DNA from: Antedon bifida
Taxonomy: Eukaryota > Echinodermata > Crinoidea > Comatulida > Antedonidae
NCBI GenBank assembly: GCA_963402885.1
Contig: OY727095.1
Location: forward strand, 12,591,001 to 12,655,000
Length of the DNA stretch: 64,000 bases
Direction: 5' to 3'
Shown piece by piece: positions 13,446-24,758 of the stretch. The position numbers and the translations under genes are program-made. The notes beneath the pieces are model-generated. The model saw nothing but the letters and a program-made list of their open reading frames with translations. It made no database searches and was not told the DNA's origin. Within the stretch, counting starts at the first letter, position 1. Every line of letters begins with the position of its first letter.

Positions 13446-15627
13446 CCGAACTTTGTACAAACTTTATTTAAAAACCTTATCCCCGGTTCTAATTTATAAA
13501 CATTAGAACCAGTAGAATTGCATAATTATTTCTACAATCTAGTTTCTTAGTGTAAAGCTTTGTTTGATCATGAGCAGATTGTTTATGAGCAACTTTGCTC
13601 ATGAGCAACTTTGCTCCAAATCGAGTTTTTATTTTAAGAGATTAGACAGACAGACGTGGTAATCACGAAATGTTTACTATATTGACTCTTGGTAAACCGC
13701 CTATTTTACTTTTATTTAGTTGTTAATATTTTCGGGAGTGTTTACACGTCTTGTTGTCACTCTCCGAATCACACAGAATTTCAAAGAATTTATTAAAGAA
13801 GAAGAATTATTATTTATAGCTTTGGGCGCCGCAATTTCCAATGCTATAAACTAAAACCACTAGAGAATGGCTTTCTTACGAAGCCTCATATTTTCAAAAT
13901 TAGGCCCACTGATTTTGTTATTGTGGAAAATTATAAATTTCAGGATAAGATAACAGGAATGATAGTACTTGATAAATGTGCTCAAACGTCTTCTAGTTCT
14001 CAAAATATTTGCCTCTAATATTTCACCTGATTTAGATTGTTTTAATAAATATTGTTACTGTTTGGCGCTGGGTGAACGATGGAGTTTTTCTACCATGAGT
14101 TGAATAAAAATATAGATTTACGAAGAAAAATGGATACTTTAATAGCAATGGGGGTGTTTCGATGGCCTTGTTCTCATAAACTACTCAATAGGCTATTATT
14201 TACATCACAGTGTGTTCTGCACACGTTACTACTCTCCTTTTTCTATTTAACCAGAGGTGACATGGTTATGCGCTATACATAACTTCTCGGACCTGTAGTG
14301 TACTGGCCGTCCAGTAATGGTCATATCACTTCAGACCTGTCCTGCTTTCCTGTGGTGCATGGCCAGTTAATCTATAAATGAGTTGTTTAATGAATAATGT
14401 AATTAATGGTATAATGTCATAAATTGTACAATAATTGTGTTGTGCCTATATTATGATATGTACGATAAATGTATGAGATGTTTACCGTGACGTAAATATT
14501 GAATTACATTATGGTATGATAGCGACTTAAGTAATCTAACGAAACGGTTACTGATTGGACAACAGTTGCCTCCCAAACGCTATAGAGGGCGCTACTTATG
14601 ATAGTTAATTTAAAATGTTAAATTTGCAAATTATTCACTACATATTACAGAAAATAAAACTTTGAACACATGCCTAATTACACAGAAAACATTTGTTATT
14701 CTGATAAGAAAAAAAATGTAGTCCTAAGAAAGTCTTATTTTGGCTTAAATTTGCCCAATATTTCTCTAGTAAATATTAGGTAAATTACCTTTCGAACGAA
14801 CGAGCAAGGCGGCAACATCAGTTGTCTGCTGGCGGTCACTGATGCAGGTTCATTTGTTTGGAGTATTTTGGAAAGAGGTCCTAACTTAAATGATTAATGG
14901 ATGTTGATATATAAATAGGCCAAACTTTGATCAATGCTATTTTTAAGATTTCCCAATGCTCTGATAATCCTCTACTTTGAGTATTACCACCCAATTCTTT
15001 ATACGAGTGATTTATTCCAATAGGCCTATGTCTAGACACATAGATATTCATTCCACGCCATTTTATTTACTTTTGGGTAAATTTATTCGCGTGGGAAATT
15101 TAAACTGGAATAAATTTATTGAAATATCGTGCTATGACGCTAATTATCAAAGAAAGAATTTAAATTAGAAATGGAATTCATAAAAAAAAAAATTAATTTA
15201 ATGTAAAAATGTAATGCGCTACACACCTGTTTGATATAGACATTTTATTCTTAGAAACGAATGAATTCTAAAATGGGACTTAGTTGGTGCTTACTTTCAA
15301 AGTAGTGGAACGCGCTGTTAAAATCATGTTGCTGCTTATTGTTAGTGACTTCTTCGTGTATAAGTACAGTAACTCGATCTCAGCCTCCCCTTATAATCAT
15401 GACATCTTTTATAATGATAATAATCGATTATATCCAAGCTAAAAGTTGAAACAAGAATTAATATTTTTGCATATAAATATTTTATATACATTTTTACACC
15501 CGAAAAGACCGTGTGAGAGCACGTACAAACATTGATTGAATATCATGATAATCACATAATATTATCTGTCGTGCATATCGCACGTGTTTATATCAATTGT
15601 GCCGTAAGGTATCTCTAGTTTCTTCTT

Positions 15628-15801
15628 GAGCTCTGTCTACAATAGCAAACTTTATGCGACACAAAAATGTGATGTGATATATGAACATGGTGATGTCATA
15701 CCATATTTGGGCATATCACTGCCATATTTGGGCATATCACTGCCATATTTTGGCACATCATACTTTTTTGGTCAAAGTTTGATAGTGTAGACAGAGCTTT
15801 G
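15628..15801 (+). repeat. MITE family A, full-length copy
   Basis: Both inverted ends are present: GAGCTCTGTCTACA at the left and TAGTGTAGACAGAGCTTT at the right, about 174 bp in all. The interior has two successive units of catatttgggcatatcactgc, which shows that the core can vary in copy number. No coding capacity. Confidence 0.85.
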
Positions 15802-16135
15802 GGTTTAAGTGATAGGATAGGCTTACTATAAACTGGTATGCCTTGCCTAATTTCTGTAAGAAAGAAAGAAAACGTGTTTTTTGAAATGTGATCGTAGCAC
15901 GTTATTTAACGTCTTTAATTAATTACCTTCAACTTTTTTCATAAATCAATCGTAACCTAAAAGTTACAATTTATACAATTAACTAAATATAGAATATACT
16001 AAATACTTGTTGATTTTCCGTTTCACAATCACAATTTTAAAACTTGTTTTTCACTTCCAAACATGTTCACTTTTTACCTACAAGAAGAACCTTTGTGCTA
16101 TAATGTTTAAATTTAACTATTTATCTTTTAATCAG

Positions 16136-19100
16136 GAAAAGTGTCCATCAAAATACCAAAACAACCAAGTTCAGCAAAGACCAACCAATCAGAAACTAAG
16201 AGAGCTCATTGAATTTGATCGAATTCAACCAGATCTTTACTGACAATCCAGTTGAGTGGTACACATGTCGTCCAGCAGCAGCAGGCACACGGCCGTCTTA
16301 TTATCAACTATGACTTGTCAGCTAACTTCAATCCGTAACCTACTATTTGGTTGTCACCTGTGTTTACTCGTTGTGTTAACAACATCGAACGAGCGCGTAC
16401 ATCGTGGTCGCTTTTTCCAAGATTCGCGTTCGCATTATGAGTGGAACCCACAAGAAAATGTGGTCATATCTGACGCAAAGGCTAAGGTAATTTCATGTTT
16501 AAATGAAGTATTTCGAAAATTAAGAACAAATGGCAAGTACAATTGAGTGCGAATGGTACGTACACAGCTGAGTACAGTCACATCAAATTCAACGACTGAT
16601 AAACTGTGGTTTTGAAATATGCCCATATGTTTCTAAAACTTCAAATTTTTAAAATAATTCCAAGTAAAATAGAACTGTTGTTTTTTTTCTTTTCAGAAAT
16701 TTCTTCAAGAATTTGGTTACATGCAAAAATTCAACAGAAATTTACGAAAATGGGAGTTTACAGACTGGAAATATGACGGGCCAAAACCGTCAAACAAAGA
16801 TTCATATGATTATTTTTATAGTGAAAGTTATATTTATGAAGACTTGGGATCAGAAACTGAGTTAGAAAACACGATAGATCCAGAAAGCAGTAACAACCCA
16901 GAAGAACAGGTACTCTTTAAAGAGGCAGTCAAACGTTTTCAACAACAGAACAAGCTGCCAGTTTCTGGGCAAGTTGATGAACAGACAATGCAAATGTTTC
17001 TACGACCAAGGTGTGGTGTGCCAGATAATATGGGTAAATTTCTGATTAAAAAATCGGCAATAGAGAAAACAAAATCAGACAAACCAGTAATTCCAAGTTT
17101 ACGCCAAGTTCAAAGGTCGTCTGCGTCGCCTAGGACTATAGATTCAACTACGTCATCGTCTGCCGAATCACTAACTACTGTTTTTACCACGTATACAGAC
17201 ACTGCTACCGAAATGCCATCAACGACAAACACACCACCAGTGCGAAGAAAACGTTCGTCATCATTTTATGAGATTATTAAACGTAAAAAACGTTCACTGG
17301 GAAGTGATCATGATTTAACAATAGAGGCGAACACAATATTTCCCTCCAACGTTGTAAGCTGGAGAGTTTATTCCTCGTCTGAGAGTACCGGCATTATTGC
17401 AACCGATCCGGATGGCGTCCGTGATACTATGAAAGATGCTTTTCGAATGTGGGCTGAGATAACGCCGTTGATTTTTGTAGAAAACCTGTATGGGGATGTT
17501 TTGAATGTTGACATTGGGATAACTTTTACAAGTGGTATGCAAATAATTCTTTATTTAAATCTAAAAACTGTTTATAAAATTGTAACATGACGACAGGTCA
17601 AGATAACATAATTTTCATCTGGTTTCAGTTTAACTAAAATATCGAAATACATTCACTGGATGTTTATATGTTGCAGCATCCTTTCCCGTCTTCAACAGTC
17701 CCGTAGTCAGGGAGCGGGGTTTATGGTTCGGGCGAACCCCCTTTTAAGCGAACACCCCTTAACCGACTGCGAACCCTACCCCCGACATGCTCAATACCCT
17801 CACCTCATCTCTGAAAATCCTCCAAATGCGTACCCCAAATACAAGTGCCTGAAAGCCACCTCCCCCACCACCTTGACAGATCCTGGCTACGGCCCTGTTC
17901 AGAGGGAGTCGTATAAAAACGACCACAACATGGCGCGCATGTATAACAATTGGCACCTCACAGTGCCTATACTCATGTAATTGTCCAAACTCAGTCTATA
18001 TCACACGGCACAGATTTTATTAATTGAAATACGTTATTGTATCTTTCAGGTCCACATAGCGACGGCCATCCGTTTGCTCAGGATCATGATAGCTTAAATC
18101 CAACCGTATATTCGCACGTCATCGATACTGGTATACACTTTAACAACGACGTACATTTTACGATTGCTTCAAATCAAGGCATAAGTCTTCTGAAAACTGC
18201 AGTGCACGAGATAGGCCATGTATTGGGGTTGAATCATTCCGCAAACACACAGGCTATAATGTACCCTTATTATACATCATTCGATCAGAACAATTTTGAA
18301 TTGCACAGTTCAGATAGACAGGACATTCATGGAATATATTGTAAGATATTGTTATATATTTTAAGATTGCTATGTATTGTAAGATAGTTGTCGTATTCGA
18401 ATGGGAACTTTTTTGTCAAAGATTCGTTGAGTAATTTTTGTATTCGAATGGTAAATTTTAAACAGATTCTGCTCAACAGAAAGTCATTTGAATAGAAAAC
18501 GTTGGCAAGGCAAGCTTTAAGAACAATCTCAACTCTCAAAATACTCCGTTAATTCAACGGAAAAACTGTACTCAATGGTAAAAGTCCCAATCGAATACGA
18601 CAATTGTTATATTTTTTATTGTTGTTGATGAAATATAAGGACGATGATGATGGGCTGAGGTGTGATGATGGGCTGACGTGAATGAGTTATAGACAAATTG
18701 ATACTTTTTATTTGAATTAATTGTAAAACTTAATTTAAGTTACTAATATAAATGATTTATAAATAATACGTGATGATTTATTATAGCAAAATGCTCCGGT
18801 AGATTTGACAGCATTGTCGACTGGGTCCGGCCAAAGGCTGGTGGCACGTCACGTGTGTACACTACCTATTTCTTCAACGACAGCCTTTCTTGGATTTACG
18901 AGAACAAGTCAAATAAAACAAGAGATGGAGAACCGAGACCTACAAGTTCTCGCTGGCAAGGTGTCCCGAACAAAATTGATGCTGTTCTTCAAATACGCAA
19001 GGTGGACAGTACACTTTACTTTTTCTCGGGTATGTAGCGTTTTTGCCCTTTTTAATCATCAATAGTCTCATGACGCTTGACATGTATAGGCATGGCATTA

Positions 19101-20612
19101 AACATGGCAGTCAGCCGCGTCTTACATTTTGCGTACGCACAGAAACGTATCAGCATGTGCAAAAAGTATATTAGCCTTAAACTCTAGTTGTACCGCCTTA
19201 AAGGCAAATTTACACAGACAAGCGGTAACGGTAATACAAATATAGATTCTATATTATTCCTTATGACCATTTACACAAAGCGCGGAACGAACTGGCCGTT
19301 TCCGCTCAGGATAGATACATATTCTAAGTGGGACAAGCTACGCAGTTTTCCGCTTACCGTTACCGCTCGCCTCTGTGTAAATTGGGATTTAATAACAAAA
19401 AGTCTTCAATATTTTCCCGCCATCCTCCCTGACTTATTCAACAGATATAACATGGATGTAATAATCGAATTATGAGATAATTTAAATGTTTATTGTATTT
19501 TCTACTTTAGGAGCAAATGTCACTATATATTTCTATAACAATGTAAGCGCGTTAGTGAATCGAACTGTGGATTTTATCAACACAAGATTTCCTGGCATCC
19601 CAGACAACATAGACACTGCACACGTTGATAAAAAAGACAAAAATATATATTTCTTTAAAGGATCTCAAGTAAGTTTGTAGAATGCATTTATTTTATATTT
19701 TATTAATTAATCTTTCTACATAAAAATTACAAATACAGTTCAGCAGGGGTGTAAAGGAAACGCAAAAATAACTGTCACCTTGTAATGTACTTATACAGGC
19801 CCGTAGCCAGGGGGGTTTTATGGTTCGGGAAAACCCCCATTTACTGCGAACCCCCCTTAACCGACTGCGAACCCCCATCCCCGACATGCCCAATACCCTT
19901 AACTCACCTCACCCCCACAGTACAAAAGGTTATTCGTAAATTGAAAAATTCGTAAACTCGTTCGTGAATAACTCTAACTCTAACTTCTTCCCTATATGAG
20001 GGTACGTCGAGCGATACGTGTCTGTAAATTTCAAAGAGTAGCAAATGAATTGCCAATTTTCACCAGAAAAATAAAATACTTAGTGTCCGATCCTGGCTAT
20101 GACGGCCCTGTTATAAGCCTAGCTTCAGTTTGCAAACTCGAAGTTTGAAATAAATAAAAGTTTTCCAATGTTTACTATAGTTGACAAACTTCGGCAGTAA
20201 GTTAGACCGTGTTTAATTCCTAAAACAATACCAACAAAAAACGTTGAACTCTCTCTTTTTTTCCAATCCTTCTAGAGTCATGTCTGTTGTCATTTTCTTA
20301 TTCAATAAAGGTCTTTTTTTTAAATTGCAGGTATATGTATTTGATGTAAACTCACACAGTGTTGTGTCCGGATATCCAAAGCCAATAAATGACGTATATG
20401 CACCACGATTTCCAACGGTTAACGACGATCCACTCCCAAGTAATTTCGACGCAACGTATTATTCTCAAAAACATCGAACGTTATTTTTCTTCAAAGGAGA
20501 TCAATATTGGCGTATATCGTACCATCGTAAAAGCGTTAACGTGTTTGAACGAAAATTCACCCGTCCGCAAAATTGGAATACCTATTGGAATGATATCTGT
20601 GAAGTGGAATAA
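16136..20612 (+). CDS. MMP21: Matrix metalloproteinase 21-like secreted protease
   Basis: Coding exons: 16265-16486 (exon from acceptor 16136), 16697-17534, 18050-18340, 18787-19029, 19511-19668 and 20331-20612; 677 codons. Phases join cleanly. Start ATG 16265, or in-frame ATG 16310, which puts the hydrophobic signal segment (LLFGCHLCLLVVL) nearer the N-terminus. Domains: peptidoglycan-binding-like prodomain; cysteine switch PRCGVPD (Cys about 180); two furin-type sites, RRKRS (about 257-261) and KRKKRS (about 269-274); catalytic domain with zinc site HEIGHVLGLNH (406-416) and Met-turn AIMYPYY; hemopexin domain from Cys about 453 to Cys about 674 (ICEVE end). The stretches GISLLK-AVHEIGHVLGL and TYFF-S-W-YEN-N-TR match vertebrate MMP21 as I recall it. 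MMP21 acts in left-right patterning in vertebrates; the role here is unknown. Human MMP21 is about 569 residues; the excess lies in the Ser/Thr-rich prodomain linker. Confidence 0.93.
17695..17900. repeat. MITE family E, copy in MMP21 intron
   Basis: Inverted ends ACAGTCCCGTAGTCAGG and CCTGGCTACGGCCCTGTT flank a C-rich core (gaacccccttttaagcgaac). It lies in the intron between MMP21 coding exons 2 and 3 and creates a misleading + strand open frame there. Confidence 0.8.
19195..19391. repeat. MITE family G, copy 1
   Basis: Ends CCTTAAAGGCAAATTTACAC and GTGTAAATTGGGATTTAA are inverted. The interior carries GCGGTAACGGTAA and its complement. It is in the intron between MMP21 coding exons 4 and 5. 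Copy 2 (22148-22345) has the reverse orientation. Confidence 0.8.
19796..20112. repeat. MITE family E, second copy
   Basis: Begins ACAGGCCCGTAGCCAGG and ends CCTGGCTATGACGGCCCTGTT-like. The first half matches the 17695 copy. The second half differs (a segment around gttattcgtaaattg), so the interior has been replaced or extended. In the intron between MMP21 coding exons 5 and 6. Confidence 0.75.
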
Positions 20613-21514
20613 CCCACTGTTATTTTCAAAGAGTTATTTATACTTTAAACGAGCATTGTATGGAACGCCGTTCACGCAACAATTCAATCATAATCAATCA
20701 TCGACGTACCATAAACGTTTATAAATATATCATTCATATTGTGATAAATGTTTACTATAGTTAGTGTAAATGACTCTTTGAAAATGGATTATTTAACTTA
20801 ATAATCTGTGAATACATTCGTGTCCGTACGACGATTTTGTTTTATTTACAAATCTCTACGCTATACGTTTTTTTTGTGCAATTATATATATGTTTAATGA
20901 AACTAGCCCAACCCGTAAATGCAATATTGGTATCAGAAATTATTATTATTATTATTATTTTTCATTAGTTTACTGAATGTTTTACCGATGAAAAATGTAT
21001 CCCAATTAGACGCGCGCGCGTGCGTACGTGATTATAATTATACAACTCAACTGCATTTTTGTTGGTTCAGTAATTAAGATCATCTCTGTTTCCAGCAGTT
21101 AACATGTATTCAATATCTATACAATATGGCTTATAGGTTTATATTATTGGATTTAGACCATATACCAGGACCCTATATAAAATATCTTTAGTATTATAAC
21201 ATAGGCCTAATAATTGTTTATGTTTGTAAATAATTGAACTCAGGAAAATTGATAATACTGTAATTTATATATTTATTATAGAATTGGGTGCTACATATTG
21301 CGGTTTATTTTAACCGTGTTTTCTAGCACAATCACCGAATGTGCTATACAAAATATTGTATCATTAGAATACAACACATTGTGAAGAATGTGCGTATATT
21401 ATTGACTTGTTTATTCCAATGAAAATGTAAAGCTGCATTCACACGGTGGCGCCTTGTTAAATACTGGAAAATCATATATAGAATTGAATGGCGCCATTGT
21501 TACGTTTCTCCACC

Positions 21515-21655
21515 TAAAGCTTGGTTCCCACTATCACGCAACGCAAACTGGTTGACCAGTCACAAGCGACAGAATAATCTATCGCTTTTATTGGTCAATT
21601 CGCTTACGTTATGGCGTACGTGCTTGCGTTGCGTCCTAGTGGGAACAAAGCCTAA
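21515..21655. repeat. MITE family B, subfamily 2, full copy
   Basis: Starts TAAAGCTTGGTTCCCACTAT and ends CCTAGTGGGAACAAAGCCTA. The core contains the inverted pair TTGACCAGTCACAAGCGAC / TCGCTTTTATTGGTCAA. About 140 bp. Confidence 0.85.
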
Positions 21656-21904
21656 GTGTGAATGTAACTTTACGCATAGCTTTACGTATAAAATTATGTG
21701 CGCGTTTTATGACGTCAGCATACCAACGTGAAATCATAACGTTTATGATGTCACCGGGTGAATTATTGCTTTGTATTTTAAAAGAAAATCTATAAATATA
21801 TGTTCAACAAATTCCTAAACAATTGGAATACTATTAAACTATATAATGTAGAATACTTTAACCTGACTTCGGTTCTCTTGCTTACAATTCCGAAATATTA
21901 TACG

Positions 21905-21988
21905 AATAGTGCGTACTATTGCACGCCATGTGACCCATAACTATCCAATTAAATGACAGGAATTTATTTAGATGTTATATTATAATAA
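21905..21988 (-). repeat. Family H end fragment
   Basis: Read on the - strand: ATAACATCTAAATAAATTCC TGTCATTT... followed by a tgggtcacatg and tgcaatagtacgcacta segment, matching 31385-31470. Only one end is present. Confidence 0.7.
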
Positions 21989-22147
21989 AAATTAACGAAT
22001 ACGGTACTAAGCAAGTAGAATACGGAAATGAAATAGATATGTAAACGAACGCGATTTATATATCGCTTATCCATTTATCAGAGTTAATATTATTATTATT
22101 ATTGTTGTTGTTAAATATTGTTTTTGAAAGATTACTATTAGCCTACG

Positions 22148-22345
22148 TTAAGGCCAATTTACACAGACGAGCGGTAACGGTAAGCGGAAAACTGCGTAGC
22201 TTGTCCCACATAGAATCTGTATCTATCCTGAGCGGAAACCGCCCGTCCGCTTCGCGCCTTGTGTAAATGGTTATAAGGAATAACATAGATTCTAGGCCTA
22301 TATTATTATTACCGTTACCATTCGTCTGTGTAAATTGGTCTTTAG
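22148..22345. repeat. MITE family G, copy 2
   Basis: Ends TTAAGGCCAATTTACACAGA and TCTGTGTAAATTGGTCTTTA. The core (gcggaaaactgcgtagcttg, cctatattattattaccgtt) is the reverse complement of the copy at 19195. Confidence 0.85.
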
Positions 22346-22863
22346 GATGTTATACAAGACAAAAACGAATTTATCGTTGCATTCGTTTGCCGACTTATAG
22401 TTTACACATAAAATGCAATTATTATATTATTATTATTATTAGTCGATTGTTATCATAAAGAGTATTATTATAACGATCTTTTCCTATTTTAGGTAGCAAA
22501 TTAATTAAAAACTCCCCATAGTTCATTATAGCATTAAGTACGATAAACATTATGTGTTTTACACAATAACAAATAAATAAACTAATCATGATGAAACGCG
22601 TTTTATGTATAGTTTTAAATGTCTTTTTCATTTATAAATGTGATTATTGGTTTATTTATTTTCTTATTCAATGATCAGTATTATTATTATTAAAGAAATG
22701 TTTTTGTTGTAAATATTATAAATATTGTATGTATATTTGGATGGCACTATATATGCTAATAAATTGTATTTAAATAAATGTCACTGATGTGGTCTTGTGT
22801 GAAATGTAAAAATCGTCTGGAAATATGTTTCCTTTTACGCATAATTAAATTTTAAAGTTTCTG

Positions 22864-23330
22864 TACTACAGTATATAGTACTGTACATGTATATCATCGA
22901 AAATTCAAAATTTTTGAAAAAAAATTGGAAAAAATCACTGTACTATAGTACAGGGATTTTTTTCCAAAAAATGGCAAAAATTCGCACTTTTTAAAATACT
23001 ATTATTATGCAATAATATTGCTATATGCGCATATATTGCGTTATCATCATCTTATAGATGATATACGTATAGTAACCATTTATGTAAAAAAATAAAATGG
23101 TCGAAATTTTACCATTTTTCGAGAAAAAAAATCCCTGTACTATAGTACAGGGATTTTTTTTGAATGGCCAAAATACGCACTTTTTAAAATACTGTTATTA
23201 TGCAATGATATTGCTATATATGCGCATATATTGCGTTATCATCCTCTTATAGACGTATAGTAACCATTTGTCAAAAAATTATAGTTTAAAAAGCAATTTT
23301 TCGAAAAAAATCCATGTACTATAGTACTGG
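22864..23330. repeat. Tandem units bounded by CTGTACTATAGTACAG palindromes
   Basis: Positions 23124-23161 are a perfect 38-nt palindrome, A8-T-CCCTGTACTATAGTACAGGG-A-T8. Variants lie at about 22936 and 23312, giving a period of roughly 180-195 bp. The DNA between them is a direct duplication (cgcactttttaaaatact, atatgcgcatatattgcgtt, tagtaaccattt shared). Another variant is at 24082-24124. Strong cruciform or hairpin potential; no coding capacity. Confidence 0.85.
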
Positions 23331-23774
23331 CCATCTTTGTGTCCAACTATGCCTATGTAGAGTATGGAGTCGAGTCATTTGCTTAAAAATGTATAACATT
23401 CACAAGGTTTCTAATTAAAATATCAATTTGTTTAAAGGTTTTTGTTAAGATAATAACGCAATCATAAAGTTACTGCGAAGATGATTTTAAACAACAAAAT
23501 GCAAAAACAATGCATTACTATAGAGAATCGCTGTACAAAATAAACGTAGAGCGTGCATGGAGCGCACAGCCAGAGCCGTTAAATTAAATGGATTAAAGCT
23601 ATTTTTGTTAAAATCATCAAAATAATGTTATTATTATTTTTTTTTAAACCTTTAAACAAATTGATTGTTTTGATATTAAATTTGATAGTTAAAGCCTTTT
23701 GAATGTCATACATTTTTAAAACAAAGGACTCAACTCCATACTTTACATAGTAATAGTTTTACACAAAAATGGCT
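23329..23774. mobile_element. Foldback element with arms over 100 bp
   Basis: The left arm (about 23329-23443, starting ggccatctttgtgtccaac) is the imperfect reverse complement of the right arm (about 23645-23774, ending tttacacaaaaatggc). Matching blocks include tatgga-tcgagtc / gactcaactccata and caatttgtttaaaggttt / aaacctttaaacaaattg. The 200-bp centre has no open frame of note. The element abuts the palindrome array. Confidence 0.8.
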
Positions 23775-23951
23775 TCAATCCATTCAAAGTCGCAAATCTT
23801 TATGGCTCTGGGTTTGTTGATGTACTACGCATGCGCATGTGCGTGTGAACGGATTGTATAATTAGGGCGTTTTAACGCCGTATTAGAGCGTTATAACGCC
23901 GTATTATTATAAAATATTTTTTTTCTTTGGCGGAAACCAGCCACCGTAGTT

Positions 23952-24041
23952 TACTATATCATAATGTGACATGCGCAGAATCATTTAATGTGGTCTGAGA
24001 ATTGACAAAACTGATTACTATATCATAATGTGACATGCGCA
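23952..24041 (+). repeat. Direct repeat, 26-nt unit twice
   Basis: The segment TACTATATCATAATGTGACA TGCGCA occurs at 23952 and again at 24016, with a 64-nt offset. The intervening sequence is not shared beyond this. Confidence 0.75.
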
Positions 24042-24167
24042 CCTTAAAACATATTTTTTTAAATAAAAAAGAGAAAAAACAATCCCTGTAACTATTGTAC
24101 AGCATGTAGTATAGTACAGGGATTAACAAAAAATGACGAAATATCTACCCTTTTATGTTGACTTGTT

Positions 24168-24440
24168 AAGCCTAGTTCTCATTAGGACGCAACGCAAAGA
24201 CGTAAGCCGAAACCGCAACGTAAAGCTTGGTTCTCACTAGCAACGCAACGTAACGCAACCTACGCAACGTAAGAAAATTCCCTTCCAATAATTGTTTTTG
24301 CCGCCTGCGTGAAATCAAACCTGTTGCATCGTCGGTTCTCACTTGTGATACAGCACTTTGCGTCGATACGTCGCTGCGTTACGTTGCGTTGTGTTCTAGT
24401 GGGAACCACGTTTTAGCGAATTGACCAATCACAAGCGGAC
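24168..24440. repeat. Nested family B copies
   Basis: An outer B copy (taagcctagttctcattaggacgc ... aattgaccaatcacaagcg) is interrupted at 24223-24414 by a complete inner copy (TAAAGCTTGGTTCTCACTAG ... CTAGTGGGAACCACGTTTTA). This shows that the inner type moved after the outer one had settled. Confidence 0.75.
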
Positions 24441-24758
24441 AGTTCAAATATTTGTTTTAATGTGTGGCGACTCAAATGACCCAACAAGATGCGTACACAT
24501 ACTCAACAGACCTACCAGATCATAATAATTGAATTCTGAACAGTTCAACGGAAACAGTACTGTAGGTATACAAAGTTTATCTCCAGAAAAAGTAGTAAGG
24601 TTGCTCCCTAATATTTTGCGAACCTCAAGACAGTCACAATTTCCAGGTATATTTGCGGTCTAGAATTAAACTGTATTTGATTCAATCCTTGTTTAGCTCT
24701 ACTTTTATGACGTTCCCACACATTTGAACTTGTTGTCTCGTGTAATATCTGGTCAAAG

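Larger units (their letters stand above)
6270..16135. other. Long non-coding stretch, possibly MMP21 intron 1
   Basis: No coding exon recognised. It holds diverged family B copies (7502-7622, 10668-10937), a LINE-like tail on the - strand (12435-12665), one family C copy (13211-13445) and a full family A copy (15628-15801). The remainder is plain AT-rich sequence with many short, unsupported open frames. Confidence 0.4.
20613..24758. other. MMP21 3' flank and convergent intergenic region
   Basis: No coding exon seen. It should hold the MMP21 3'UTR; the nearest plain AATAAA signals on the + strand are weakly placed (about 21984 and 22573). Most of the recognisable content is repeats: B, H, G, palindromes, a foldback element and nested B copies. 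A (TTA)n run lies at about 20940-20960. Confidence 0.5.

Noticed and set aside
17660..17980. 106-residue + strand frame between MMP21 exons
   Set aside because: It spans a family E MITE and breaks the metalloproteinase domain; the flanking exons splice in phase without it.
23820..23905. Small inverted repeat 'gggcgttttaacgccgtattagagcgttataacgcc' as a terminator
   Set aside because: Rho-independent terminators do not apply in this genome, and no transcript ends here; it is probably part of the surrounding repeats.
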